From GCA-2747515 sp964427825 (GTDB lineage Bacteria; Patescibacteriota; Minisyncoccia; Moranbacterales; GCA-2747515): a DNA stretch of 32,305 nt. The position numbers were made by a program, and so were the translations under genes. The notes beneath the pieces were generated by a model, which was not told the DNA's origin, made no database searches, and saw nothing but the letters and a program-made list of their open reading frames with translations. Location: assembly GCA_964427825.1 (NCBI GenBank), contig CAYRUU010000008.1, forward strand, positions 1 to 32,305, in the 5' to 3' direction. Positions 1-7,751 of the stretch are shown here, one piece after another; positions within the stretch are counted from its first letter, which is position 1; each line of letters starts with the position of its first letter.

Positions 1-2
1 AC

Positions 3-89
3 CTCCTCTTTATTCTCAAAATGACACTACTCATCGCTGTGATGTTGGTGGTGCCATCTGCCGTTCTGTCTTTTAGTAGATCGCGATAG
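3..89 (+). CDS. possible 3' end of a membrane protein gene entering from the left (partial)
   Basis: An open frame runs in from the window edge and stops with TAG at 87-89. Its residues are hydrophobic (LLFILKMTLLIAVMLVV followed by a short SFSRSR tail), like the last membrane segment of a protein with a basic C-terminus. It would converge on the minus-strand polysaccharide operon, and the hairpin at 111-138 has a T-run on both sides, as expected for two converging genes. The piece is too short to identify. It could also be a chance open frame. Confidence 0.3.
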   Translation, partial: LLFILKMTLLIAVMLVVPSAVLSFSRSR

Positions 90-110
90 AGGGATGCTTT
101 GTAATAATAA

Positions 111-138
111 AAAACACCCCATGCTTATAGGGTGTTTT
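111..138. terminator. bidirectional rho-independent terminator
   Basis: Perfect 9-bp stem AAAACACCC / GGGTGTTTT with a 10-nt loop. It is followed by seven T in the plus direction and six T in the minus direction, so it can end transcripts from both sides. The stop codon of the leftmost minus-strand gene (125-127) lies in the loop, so the coding 3' end forms half of the terminator. Confidence 0.85.
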
Positions 139-1318
139 TTTGTTGTACGGCAAGTAAGAGAAGAGCGACCATCAGCCAGAAGAGGTGTCCGAGATCTACG
201 CCCCACAGCGGTGTGTCCGTGCATCCGATCATGATGATGAGGATAAGCGCAAGTGCGGGAGCGAGTGCGGATGTGTGGTGGTGGTATCGTATACCGAGGA
301 AAATGATATGGGCAAAGAGGAAGAAGTATACGGTGAGAGCAAGTAGTCCGCCGGAAAAGAGAAGAGTGAGAGCAAGGTTGTGTGGTGTGGGCACTGCCCA
401 GTCGTGATAGGGTGGAAAAAACGGCTGCGCGGCAAGGTAGGTACGTTGAAAGTCGTCAATGGCGTGTCCATAAAAGGGACTTTCGCGGATGAGAAAAACA
501 GCTGCATCCCAAATGACGAGACGCGATGTTAGTGAGGAGTGTGTGTGAAAAAAAGGACTGTTGAGGGATTTTATGCCGATTGCGCCGACAAATAATACGG
601 CCAAGAGAGTGCCAGCAATGAGAATGGTATGCCGTGTGCGCGCGCGGGTAAGTGCGTACCAAAGTGTCACTGCTGCACCAAAAGCGAGGAGTCCGGACAG
701 GGATTGTGTTGCAATGAGGGTGGTGATTGCGCCAATAATGAGGAGGGTAAGGATGTGTTTGTGACGGTGCATGGTGGCGCGCAGTGTAATAAGCAGGATC
801 AAGATGGGTGCAAGTAGCATGGCAAGTTGATTGGGGGATGTGTAGAAGTGTCCTTGGAGACGGTGATCAAAGGTAAGGGCTCCCGTGCAGAAAGCAGTAC
901 AGGCGTCAATGACAAGTATAGTGAGGAGAAGTGTAAGACCAATGGTGATGGCACGTGCAGTTTTTTTTGGATCCGGTGTGCAGTGCACGATGCAAAATGC
1001 GGTACAGAAGGGGAGGAGGAGCCATTCAATCACCACACCATAAGCATGCGATGAGGGACTATGGAGTAGCGTGGGAAGAAATGCAGCAGCACACAGTGCG
1101 CCAAGGTACCATACGACGCGTCCGTGCGAGATATGAAGACGCTGTTGTCGCAGTAAAAAAGGTAAGAGCAGTGTCACACACAGGAGAATAGCGATGAGTG
1201 ACACGATGCTGATGGAGGTCTCTGCCAAGGGAATGCGCAAAGATGCCAATGGTAAAGACAGAATCAAAACGAGAAGTAGTATGGTAATGATGTTATTGCG
1301 ATGCTGATGTATTTTCAT
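125..1318 (-). CDS. O-antigen ligase/polymerase-like membrane protein (Wzy/WaaL type)
   Basis: About 397 residues with roughly ten hydrophobic segments. The C-terminal half has the pattern of the O-antigen ligase (Wzy_C) family: SRLVIWDAAVFLIRESPFYG, then a polar extracytoplasmic stretch, then PTPHNLALTLLFSGG. Such proteins polymerise or ligate lipid-linked glycan repeat units on the outer face of the membrane. I chose the ATG at 1318 (MKIHQHRNN); a GTG at 1402 would add 28 unconvincing polar residues. The gene overlaps the end of the upstream polymerase-like gene by 26 bp, which suggests translational coupling, and it is the last gene of the operon. Two such proteins in a row probably act at different steps (polymerase and ligase), but sequence alone does not say which is which. 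Confidence 0.75.
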   Translation of the reverse strand: MKIHQHRNNIITILLLVLILSLPLASLRIPLAETSISIVSLIAILLCVTLLLPFLLRQQRLHISHGRVVWYLGALCAAAFLPTLLHSPSSHAYGVVIEWLLLPFCTAFCIVHCTPDPKKTARAITIGLTLLLTILVIDACTAFCTGALTFDHRLQGHFYTSPNQLAMLLAPILILLITLRATMHRHKHILTLLIIGAITTLIATQSLSGLLAFGAAVTLWYALTRARTRHTILIAGTLLAVLFVGAIGIKSLNSPFFHTHSSLTSRLVIWDAAVFLIRESPFYGHAIDDFQRTYLAAQPFFPPYHDWAVPTPHNLALTLLFSGGLLALTVYFFLFAHIIFLGIRYHHHTSALAPALALILIIMIGCTDTPLWGVDLGHLFWLMVALLLLAVQQKNTL

Positions 1319-2558
1319 AGGATGAGGCAAGTGCACACAGTAATAATAGCACAGGAAAGAGGTGCACGGAGAAGAGTGGTGTGTCAAAAAAAGCGTGTGC
1401 ACAGAAAATACTGAGGGCGATCATACCGGAAAGCGCTACCGGGTCGTTACGATGGCGCAGGAAAATGAGGGCGACGGAAATGATGATGGCGCAAAAAAAG
1501 AGGAGCCCCACAAGTCCCGTTTCTGCGGCAATGTCTAGGTAGGTGTTATGGGCATAGATGGGAGTGCGATAGCTAGCGGTGGGATCAACGACATGCGCAT
1601 AGGCGCCAAGACCACTGCCGAAAAGAGGATTGTGGGTGCTGTAGTGCCATGCGTCGCGCCAGAGAGCGAGGCGGTGTGTGCCGGAGAAGTCGCCAGAGGA
1701 AAACGATGAGAGAAAGCGCTCCGTGATGATGTTTTTAGGAAGAAGAAAAATACCAATGACGGTAGCGGCGGTGCAGAGAATAACAGCACGCAAGCGCGGC
1801 GTGGTTGTGTGCCACAAGAGGGCGAGTGTGACAATACCGCCGACACACAAACCCATGTAGCCGCCGCGGGAAAACGTAAGCAAATTTGCTGCTGTAATGG
1901 AAAGCGCGACAGTGAGATGTAGGGAGTGGCGTGACTTTGCGAAGAGTGTCCATGCAAAAGGCAGTGCAATACCGGTGTAGAATGCAAAAATATGTGGATC
2001 GGGGAAAAACGCCACAGTACGCATAAGATCCACGGAGGCGACGTGGACGAGCCAGCTGTTATAGGTGACGACGGATTCGCCGAAGTTGGTGCCGAGGAAA
2101 AGTGGTGAAATCATGCCCCAGAGTGTGACTGTTGCGGGCAGGGAGATGATAAACTGCAGTAAAAATTGCACCAGAGCGACGCCGGCAGCGCATCCGGTGC
2201 CATAGATCCATGCAGTAAGTACTGTGGTGCGATATGTGGGCATGTGAACGATGAGATCGGTGATGATAAAAAACAACGGAGCAAACAATGTGAAGAAGAG
2301 GAATTTGCGAAGCGTCCAAAGTGGCACATCACTCACAAAAAAAGATGTGCCTAGCCACAGGAAAAACAGCGCCATACTCACAACGACGGCGCCGCGGGGA
2401 ATGAAAAATTGTCGCACAACAAGACTACGCAAGATATGCCATACGCCAAAGGCAATGACGGCAAGGCGCGCAACGGCAAAATCGCTTGTCCCGATACTGA
2501 TGGCGAACTGAAAGGGTAGGAGGGCGAAAAAGAGTGCGACGGCGGTGTGGCGTGTCAT
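1293..2558 (-). CDS. O-antigen ligase/polymerase family membrane protein
   Basis: 421 residues, almost entirely membrane segments. Family marks are LTFSRGGYMGL after a central helix, THRLALWRDAWHYSTHNPLFGSGLG, and AHNTYLDIAAETGLVGLL, the classic C-terminal signature of the Wzy_C/O-antigen ligase family. Its role would be glycan polymerisation or transfer of a finished chain to an acceptor at the outer face of the cytoplasmic membrane. It starts at an ATG that overlaps the stop of the upstream glycosyltransferase by 4 bp (2555-2558), so the two are very likely translated from one mRNA. This copy fits the family better than its downstream neighbour. The polymerase versus ligase choice is open. 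Confidence 0.85.
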   Translation of the reverse strand: MTRHTAVALFFALLPFQFAISIGTSDFAVARLAVIAFGVWHILRSLVVRQFFIPRGAVVVSMALFFLWLGTSFFVSDVPLWTLRKFLFFTLFAPLFFIITDLIVHMPTYRTTVLTAWIYGTGCAAGVALVQFLLQFIISLPATVTLWGMISPLFLGTNFGESVVTYNSWLVHVASVDLMRTVAFFPDPHIFAFYTGIALPFAWTLFAKSRHSLHLTVALSITAANLLTFSRGGYMGLCVGGIVTLALLWHTTTPRLRAVILCTAATVIGIFLLPKNIITERFLSSFSSGDFSGTHRLALWRDAWHYSTHNPLFGSGLGAYAHVVDPTASYRTPIYAHNTYLDIAAETGLVGLLFFCAIIISVALIFLRHRNDPVALSGMIALSIFCAHAFFDTPLFSVHLFPVLLLLCALASSYENTSASQ

Positions 2559-3337
2559 GCATGCGAGTGGAACGCGCGCAGGATGCGAAGGAGATGTGCC
2601 TGCAGCGGTCCGCGATGTTTACGGATAAAACGGTCTTGTGACGTATAATAGCATGTTTTTTGAAATATGCGATCGTTGGTAGTGCTTGCCCCGCTGCTGT
2701 GGAATAGTGTATAGGATGGGTCGCGTACGACGCGTCCGCCCGCAGCATGAGCGCGTTCGCAGAGGTCGACATCCTCAAAATACAAGAAAAACCCCTCATC
2801 AAAACCGCCAAGGCGTCGCAGAAATGTCGTGGAACCACAGAGTGCCGCACCGCTGACCCAGCGCGGCGCATGTTGGACAGGCGTGTGCCATGGGCGAGAG
2901 GAGAGGCGAAGATTGTTGATGATGATGGAAGGGAGGGTGATGGTGTCACCGCACGACCATGCTTGGGGGCTACCATCAGTGTTGCAAACGGCGGGTGAGG
3001 CGATGGTGGCGTCGTCGGCACAGAGTGTTGTGAGGGAGAGAAAGTTTTCGCTAAAGGAGTGTGTATCAGGATTGAGAAAGAGTGTATGGGTTTTTGTGGC
3101 GTGGGCAAGTCCGCGATTGCACGCTGCACCAAAGCCGATATTATGATTGACTTCTACAATGCGCAGAGGGAGGGGCGCCGTCAATAAGAGAGGTTTCGTG
3201 TCATTGTTCACGACAATCACTTCGGTATCGGCGGTGTGGGCGATCTTTGCAAGATCGGACAAACAACGACGCAGGGCATCGGCGCTGCGGTAGTTGACGA
3301 TCACAATGGAAATACCGTTAACGTGTGTGTGAGACAT
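2555..3337 (-). CDS. glycosyltransferase family 2
   Basis: About 260 residues from the ATG at 3337 (MSHTHVNG). It has the GT-A fold pattern of family 2: SIVIVNYRSADALRRCLSDL at the start, the acidic VVNND region, HNIGFGAACNRGL, a nucleotide-sugar/metal site in the form LFLNPDT, and the FLYFEDVDLCERA motif carrying the probable catalytic acidic pair. These enzymes add a sugar from a nucleotide donor to a lipid-linked acceptor on the cytoplasmic side. An upstream GTG/ATG would lengthen it, but that stretch lies inside the preceding gene. From 3337 it overlaps that gene by 20 bp. Its neighbours are a second GT2, a flippase and two polymerase-like proteins. The sugar and linkage cannot be told. 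Confidence 0.87.
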   Translation of the reverse strand: MSHTHVNGISIVIVNYRSADALRRCLSDLAKIAHTADTEVIVVNNDTKPLLLTAPLPLRIVEVNHNIGFGAACNRGLAHATKTHTLFLNPDTHSFSENFLSLTTLCADDATIASPAVCNTDGSPQAWSCGDTITLPSIIINNLRLSSRPWHTPVQHAPRWVSGAALCGSTTFLRRLGGFDEGFFLYFEDVDLCERAHAAGGRVVRDPSYTLFHSSGASTTNDRIFQKTCYYTSQDRFIRKHRGPLQAHLLRILRAFHSHA

Positions 3338-4190
3338 AGTCGCGAAAAGCGTGATAAACGGGCGTCGCAATCGGTGTGCGGCGCTTGCGATCAATGACAT
3401 TCTTGATGCGTCGGAGGAAAAATGAGACGTGAAACCAGAGTGCGCGTGGTCCGTGGAGATGTTTGCGAAAAAAAAGCAATCCAGAGAGTACAAGAAAGTA
3501 GGTTTTTTGTGCCGGATCATGTTCACTGACTTCCGTATGAAAGGCTTTTGCTTGTGTCACGACGCCAAGAGAGAGCCCAGCATGCCGGGCACGAAGGGAA
3601 AGATCAGCATCTTCATAGTAGAGGAAAAACTGTTCATCAAAAAATCCGATACGTTCGCAGACGCGACGATCAATCGTCATAACGCAGCCGGTAATGTAGT
3701 CGGTGTGTGTGAGAACTGTGTGCGATGGTACAATAGTTGTCGGTGTGTGTGTTGCGCGCAGGCGCCACCAGGAAATGGTACCGCTAACAAACCACGGCGT
3801 AGCGTCGTGCGTACCGCTGTAAATGACGGGGCTGGCAATGTGCAGATCATGGTTGCGCATGGCGGTGTAGATGATGTGCATGCATGTAGGGTCAACAACG
3901 GCATCGGGATTGCAGAGTGTGATGGTTTTCGCGCCGCGGTCATAAGCGTAGCGCATGCCAAGATTTGCCGCCGCGCCAAAACCGATATTGTGAGAATTGC
4001 GAATGTACACAAGAGCTGGAAAGGCTGTTTTACACAATGCCAATGAGCCGTCCGTGGAAGCATTGTCAACAACAATGATGCGTGGCGCGATGCCATGGCT
4101 GGAAAAAATACTGCGTATGCAGGCAAGAATGTCTGTACCAGCATTGTAGTTGACAATGACAAAAAAAAGGCGAGGATGATGTGACGGCAT
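3318..4190 (-). CDS. glycosyltransferase family 2
   Basis: 290 residues. GT2 motifs in order: FFVIVNYNAGTDILACI, IIVVDNASTDGS, HNIGFGAAANLGMRYA, the LCNPDAV donor/metal-binding site, and FFLYYEDADLSLRARHAG with the probable catalytic ED pair. It resembles the rhamnosyltransferase-like GT2 proteins common in surface-polysaccharide clusters. Predicted cytoplasmic, with a basic C-terminal tail. It follows the flippase gene by 10 bp and overlaps the next GT2 by 20 bp. The two GT2 proteins are clearly related in motif spacing and probably add successive sugars of one repeat unit. Substrate unknown. Confidence 0.88.
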   Translation of the reverse strand: MPSHHPRLFFVIVNYNAGTDILACIRSIFSSHGIAPRIIVVDNASTDGSLALCKTAFPALVYIRNSHNIGFGAAANLGMRYAYDRGAKTITLCNPDAVVDPTCMHIIYTAMRNHDLHIASPVIYSGTHDATPWFVSGTISWWRLRATHTPTTIVPSHTVLTHTDYITGCVMTIDRRVCERIGFFDEQFFLYYEDADLSLRARHAGLSLGVVTQAKAFHTEVSEHDPAQKTYFLVLSGLLFFRKHLHGPRALWFHVSFFLRRIKNVIDRKRRTPIATPVYHAFRDYVSHTR

Positions 4191-4200
4191 AAGGAAAAAT

Positions 4201-5607
4201 CTAACGGGATACCAACTGCATTATATCATTGTGTGTGATAACACGAAAGGCGAAAAGTGCGACAACATAGGCGGTTACTGCCGCAACAGTGGTGGGGACA
4301 AGAGCAAATGGTGATAGGAAGATGAGAGCGAGCATGATTGCACCGGCAAGCGCGATGGATCCGATACGCAGTGAAGCAAAAAGGAATGGTGTTGTGGCAC
4401 GGACAAGAATAAGCGCTGCTGCTGCGACGAAAAATTCTGTAGCAACGGAGGTGTAGGCGGCGCCAGTATAGGAGAAGAGTGTGATGAAGGTGATATTGGC
4501 AAGGATATTACCCGCAGCGGCGACACACTGAATATACATCAATTTTTTTTGCTGTGATGCCACAATAGCAATACTTGTGAAGAGCTGTCCGAAGAAAATA
4601 AAGACTAGTGTGAAGGAGAGAATACGCAATACAGGTGCGGACGCTGCAAATTCCGTACCACCAACAATCCGAATGATCGGATCGGCAAAAGTCATGAGAG
4701 AAATGGCAAGAGGTACAAGAATAATCAAGAAGATTTTAAGGATGGTGTTGGCAATAATGTTGAACATTTTTGTATCAGTGAAGACGTAACGTGACATGAG
4801 GGGAAAGACCAAACCGATGACCATAGCGGGAAAAAAGACAATTGTTTCCACGATTTTATACGCTGCACCATAGATGCCCACATCATGTTGATTTTGCAGG
4901 AAGGAGAGGAGAATCGTGTCGCATTTGAAATAGAGGAATGTGACGATTGCTGTAATCCCGAGCGGTGCGGACTCTTTCAAAAACGATCGCCAAAACGGCA
5001 CATCAATCGTTGGTGTAAGGCGCACCCAGCGCCGCGCCATCCAAAATACAAGAATAAAACTCCACAGTGTTGTGACGAGGAGGCTGAGGGCGACGAAAAT
5101 AAACGACAGTTGTGCGGTAATGGCATACATGATGACGCCAACTTGCAGAAGCTTGCCGCTCAGCTCTGCAAGTGCCACGCGGTCCATAGCGATGTGTTTT
5201 TGAAAAAGACCGTTCAAGAGGCCGTAGCTGGACGAAAAAATAAAAGCGATGGCGGCAATGAGGATGCTGATCTGTACGTCACGCGCATAGGGGAGAAGCC
5301 ACACGCCGATGCCTACGGCAGTGGTGATAAGAATGGAAATAATGGTACGCAGCGTAAAAATGCGGCTCAAAATATGGGATTCATCTGCACCCTCGCGGGA
5401 GATCTCTCGTGTAGCGATGGTGTAGAGTCCAAAATCACCGATGGCGCCAAAAAAGGCAAAAAACGCCAGCATGGTAGTGTATTTTCCGAAGCCATCCGTG
5501 CCGAGATAGCGCGTGAGCATGCCAATAGCAACAAGGGCCAAGGCGATAGAAATTACCTTGGCCACACCATTAACAATGACGTTATATGTGATTTTTTTGG
5601 CAATCAT
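4201..5607 (-). CDS. polysaccharide flippase (Wzx/PST family)
   Basis: 468 residues with about 12-14 hydrophobic segments. The N-terminus (VNGVAKVISIALALVAIGMLTRYLG, then GKYTTMLAFFAFFGAIGDFGLYTIATREISR) matches the polysaccharide transporter branch of the MOP superfamily. Its role is to turn lipid-linked oligosaccharides to the outer face of the membrane. The start ATG overlaps the stop of jag by 4 bp (5604-5607), so an envelope-glycan transporter is translationally coupled to a gene of the rpmH-rnpA-yidC-jag housekeeping unit. Downstream lie two GT2 genes and two polymerase-like genes, so together they form a Wzx/Wzy-type pathway. No initiating phosphoglycosyltransferase is seen in the window. 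Confidence 0.9.
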   Translation of the reverse strand: MIAKKITYNVIVNGVAKVISIALALVAIGMLTRYLGTDGFGKYTTMLAFFAFFGAIGDFGLYTIATREISREGADESHILSRIFTLRTIISILITTAVGIGVWLLPYARDVQISILIAAIAFIFSSSYGLLNGLFQKHIAMDRVALAELSGKLLQVGVIMYAITAQLSFIFVALSLLVTTLWSFILVFWMARRWVRLTPTIDVPFWRSFLKESAPLGITAIVTFLYFKCDTILLSFLQNQHDVGIYGAAYKIVETIVFFPAMVIGLVFPLMSRYVFTDTKMFNIIANTILKIFLIILVPLAISLMTFADPIIRIVGGTEFAASAPVLRILSFTLVFIFFGQLFTSIAIVASQQKKLMYIQCVAAAGNILANITFITLFSYTGAAYTSVATEFFVAAAALILVRATTPFLFASLRIGSIALAGAIMLALIFLSPFALVPTTVAAVTAYVVALFAFRVITHNDIMQLVSR

Positions 5608-6092
5608 AAGGTATCCATGATACTTTGTGGTTTGATAACGACTTTGCGTTCCGTACCCTCCCCAATACTTTCTGAACTCACACGATCATCTGCACCTACA
5701 GCAGTATGGACGACGCGGCGTTCATAGGCATTCATGGGGCGTAAGACAATGGGCTTTTTCTCGCGATGTGCTTGACTAGCAGCATCTTTGGCGATCGCGG
5801 TGATGATGCGATCTTTATCACCCTTGTAGTCGTTGATGTCAACATGGACGCGCTGCGTAATGCCTTTTCTATGTGCAATGGAGCGCACGAGGTGTTCAAA
5901 GGCATAGAGATTTGCACCGTGTTGTCCGATGAGGAGGCGGGAGTACTCACGTGGTGTTTTGATGGTGCAGTGAAAGACCGGTTTTTGACTGCGTGCATCA
6001 ATGTGTTCTTTGACGGAGCAGCTACCTTCAAATCCCATGACATCAATAATACTTTGAACAGTATGTTCCAATGTGTCGTACATGTTTTCCAT
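5604..6092 (-). CDS. jag: Jag/KhpB-like RNA-binding protein (KH + R3H)
   Basis: 162 residues. A KH domain covers roughly residues 10-85, with the loop LLIGQHGANLYAFEHLVRSIAHR. An R3H domain covers roughly 95-160, with the typical PMNAYERRVVHTAV and ESIGEGTERKVVI. The Jag-N domain found in Firmicutes is absent, so this is a minimal form. Jag/KhpB proteins bind RNA and in Gram-positive bacteria affect cell division and envelope growth. The gene sits in the conserved order rpmH-rnpA-yidC-jag, 48 bp after yidC. The flippase gene begins inside its stop codon. An alternative start three codons later is possible. Confidence 0.9.
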   Translation of the reverse strand: MENMYDTLEHTVQSIIDVMGFEGSCSVKEHIDARSQKPVFHCTIKTPREYSRLLIGQHGANLYAFEHLVRSIAHRKGITQRVHVDINDYKGDKDRIITAIAKDAASQAHREKKPIVLRPMNAYERRVVHTAVGADDRVSSESIGEGTERKVVIKPQSIMDTL

Positions 6093-6140
6093 AGAACGTG
6101 TGCGGATTACAGAAATTAGATATCAGGTAATGGCTGACAG

Positions 6141-6887
6141 TTATACAGCTTTTTCTTTGTCGTCGCGCATGGTCCACCACTGCTGCAGAATCATGAATAC
6201 CGTGGAGGCGAGCCAGTAGAGCAAAAGCCCAGAGGGAAAGGTGATGCCGATAAACAATGTCATTGCCGGTACAAAAAATAACATTTGTTTTTGCATAATG
6301 GTGGCAAAATCAGGCATGTCCGGTGTGCCGGAAGAGTCCTTTTTTACAGGGGTTGGTTCCGGCGTCGTCTTGGGCTGCATCATCTTCATTTGATAAAATT
6401 GCGCTGCCGCAGTGATGACTGCTAAGACGATGTTTGGTTCGGGCAGCAGCATAACGTTCAAAAAGAGCGGGTCAACACTACTGGGAAAGGCGATGAAGGG
6501 GTAGAGATGATTGGGATCGAAGGAAATGGTATGATCATGGGAGGAGTTGATGATGACGCGATAGAGTGTAATGAGTAGCGTCATTTGCACGATCAGTGGC
6601 AGGCAGCCGGCGGCAGGGTTGATATGGTGCTCTTTGTACAGCGCAAGGGTTTCTCGTGAGAGTTTTTCTTTATCATTCTTATATTTCTTTTGTAGAGCCT
6701 TGAGCTTTGGTTGAATTTCCTGCATCTCTTTTTGCGATTTGATCTGCGTGCGTGACAGAGGGATGAGGAGAACCTTGATGATGATGGTAAGGACGATGAG
6801 AGCGATACCAAAATCGCCAAAAAGGTTGTACAGCGCAACAAGGGCATTGTAGACGGGCTGATAGATGGTGAGAAAGAGAAGCTCCAT
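6141..6887 (-). CDS. yidC: membrane protein insertase YidC/Oxa1
   Basis: 248 residues, the short Gram-positive/CPR form without the large periplasmic domain of E. coli YidC. A first membrane segment (ALYNLFGDFGIALIVLTIII) is followed by the family loop SRTQIKSQKEMQEIQPKLK and ALYKEHHINPAAGCLPLIVQ, then further membrane segments ending in TFPSGLLLYWLASTVFMILQQ. It inserts membrane proteins, alone or with Sec; with four glycan membrane proteins downstream the pairing is apt. It lies 6 bp after rnpA. An insertion with PEPTPVKKDSSG before the last helices looks like a cytoplasmic linker. No lipobox is evident at the N-terminus. Confidence 0.95.
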   Translation of the reverse strand: MELLFLTIYQPVYNALVALYNLFGDFGIALIVLTIIIKVLLIPLSRTQIKSQKEMQEIQPKLKALQKKYKNDKEKLSRETLALYKEHHINPAAGCLPLIVQMTLLITLYRVIINSSHDHTISFDPNHLYPFIAFPSSVDPLFLNVMLLPEPNIVLAVITAAAQFYQMKMMQPKTTPEPTPVKKDSSGTPDMPDFATIMQKQMLFFVPAMTLFIGITFPSGLLLYWLASTVFMILQQWWTMRDDKEKAV

Positions 6888-6893
6888 AGTTTT

Positions 6894-7238
6894 TTAGTGT
6901 AGTAAAAGGTTAGCGCGGCGGCAAAGTAGCGTCAGTGTCTTCACAGCCTCTTTATATGGTAGCACGTCGGCGCGATTTGTATAGATGACAATGATGTCCA
7001 TGGAAGGGTGTAGTATGGGGTATAGTGCGCGACATGCCGCTTGGAGAATACGCCTTTGGCGGTTGCGTGTTGCGGCGGACGGATGGGTTTTTTTGCTTAC
7101 CACGCAGGCTATGCGTGTATGCTGCAAGGTGTTGGGAAGCCAAAACAACAACACGCCACTGCTATAGTGGCGCGTCCCCGTCGCATAGACGCGGTTGAAA
7201 TCGGATGTGTTGTGCAGGCGCGCGCTGTGTGGTAACAT
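6894..7238 (-). CDS. rnpA: ribonuclease P protein component
   Basis: 114 residues, the usual length. It shows LHNTSDFNRVYATG near the start and the signature ATRNRQRRILQAACR (the RNR motif that contacts RNase P RNA), then a C-terminal beta-strand IIVIYTNRA. It is the protein partner of the RNase P ribozyme, which trims the 5' ends of pre-tRNAs. The gene follows rpmH by 21 bp, as in nearly all bacteria. The RNase P RNA itself is not seen in this window. Confidence 0.93.
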   Translation of the reverse strand: MLPHSARLHNTSDFNRVYATGTRHYSSGVLLFWLPNTLQHTRIACVVSKKTHPSAATRNRQRRILQAACRALYPILHPSMDIIVIYTNRADVLPYKEAVKTLTLLCRRANLLLH

Positions 7239-7259
7239 GTGCGTTGAAAAAAACGCGTA

Positions 7260-7394
7260 TTAAACACTGACGCGCACGCGACCCTTGGCACGACGACGTT
7301 TCAAAACGGCCTGACCAGCCTTGGTGCGCATGCGGGAAAGAAATCCGTGCACACGCTTGCGGCGACCCTTTTTTGGCTGATGTGTCTGTTTCAT
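7260..7394 (-). CDS. rpmH: 50S ribosomal protein L34
   Basis: 44 residues, MKQTHQPKKGRRKRVHGFLS and on to a basic end (LKRRRAKGRVRVSV). The KRVHGFLSRMRTKAGQAVLKRRR region matches the invariant L34 core. It is a very basic protein of the large ribosomal subunit. It is first gene of the leftward operon, and a strong promoter lies 33-61 bp upstream. The first residues (KQTHQPKK) are a common variant of the usual KRTYQPS. Starting with ATG at 7394. Confidence 0.96.
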   Translation of the reverse strand: MKQTHQPKKGRRKRVHGFLSRMRTKAGQAVLKRRRAKGRVRVSV

Positions 7395-7426
7395 AATCTC
7401 ATTAAACAGTACAGAATAACCCTCAT

Positions 7427-7455
7427 AGAATAGCACGGAGTGGCAAAAGCGTCAA
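7427..7455 (-). promoter_or_regulatory. sigma70-type promoter of the rpmH operon
   Basis: On the minus strand, TTGACG (7455-7450) and TATTCT (7432-7427) are separated by exactly 17 bp. It points into rpmH, with a predicted start of transcription near 7420. It is the only clear promoter found for the leftward genes, so it may drive everything down to the terminator at 111-138. Confidence 0.75.
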
Positions 7456-7537
7456 TAAAAAAGCGAGATAGAGTACTATGGGAAGCGGTGAGGTGCCGAC
7501 GCTGTCCACGGCACAGTAAGAAAAAAGCAATAGACAC

Positions 7538-7546
7538 TTATCCACA
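7538..7546 (+). promoter_or_regulatory. DnaA box 1
   Basis: TTATCCACA, identical to the high-affinity DnaA box. It faces box 2 as an inverted pair. Confidence 0.85.
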
Positions 7547-7560
7547 GCTTATAAACAAAT

Positions 7561-7569
7561 TGTGGATAA
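7561..7569 (-). promoter_or_regulatory. DnaA box 2
   Basis: TGTGGATAA on the plus strand, the exact reverse complement of TTATCCACA. It lies 11 bp upstream of the -35 element of the dnaA promoter, so DnaA bound here could also tune its own transcription. Confidence 0.85.
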
Positions 7570-7579
7570 GTAGCTGCAT

Positions 7580-7608
7580 TTGGCGGAACACCCAACGGTT
7601 GTTATAAT
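7580..7608 (+). promoter_or_regulatory. promoter of dnaA
   Basis: TTGGCG (7580-7585) and TATAAT (7603-7608) with a 17-bp spacer. The predicted transcription start is near 7615, giving a dnaA leader of about 135 nt that contains a third DnaA box. Confidence 0.75.
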
Positions 7609-7655
7609 GCTACATAGGTACATAGTGGTACAAATACACACAGATGTGCATATTG

Positions 7656-7664
7656 TGTGTATAA
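7656..7664 (-). promoter_or_regulatory. DnaA box 3 in the dnaA leader
   Basis: TGTGTATAA, the reverse complement of TTATACACA, fits the consensus TTATNCACA. It is downstream of the dnaA promoter and upstream of the start codon, a position suited to autoregulation. Confidence 0.6.
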
Positions 7665-7751
7665 GTGCTATGATGTGCGTAACATCTACGGAAAGACGGT
7701 GCGGGGGGGCATATCTTTTCACAATCCATCAGTCACATAACGATATGCGCT

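Larger units (their letters stand above)
7395..7751. other. putative chromosomal replication origin (oriC) between rpmH and dnaA
   Basis: This 357-bp gene-free stretch between divergent rpmH and dnaA is the usual oriC position. It holds three sequences matching TTATNCACA: 7538-7546 (plus), 7561-7569 (minus) and 7656-7664 (minus). The first two are perfect TTATCCACA boxes facing each other with 14 bp between, and the interval includes the AT-rich TTATAAACAAAT. An A-rich stretch lies at 7521-7529. Both divergent promoters are inside. The count of boxes is low compared with E. coli or B. subtilis. That origin firing happens here is inference from position and boxes. Confidence 0.8.

Noticed and set aside
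4885..5727. 280-codon plus-strand open frame
   Set aside because: It is antisense to the flippase gene, which has clear membrane segments and family motifs. The antisense product is Lys/Asn/Arg-rich with no recognisable domain.
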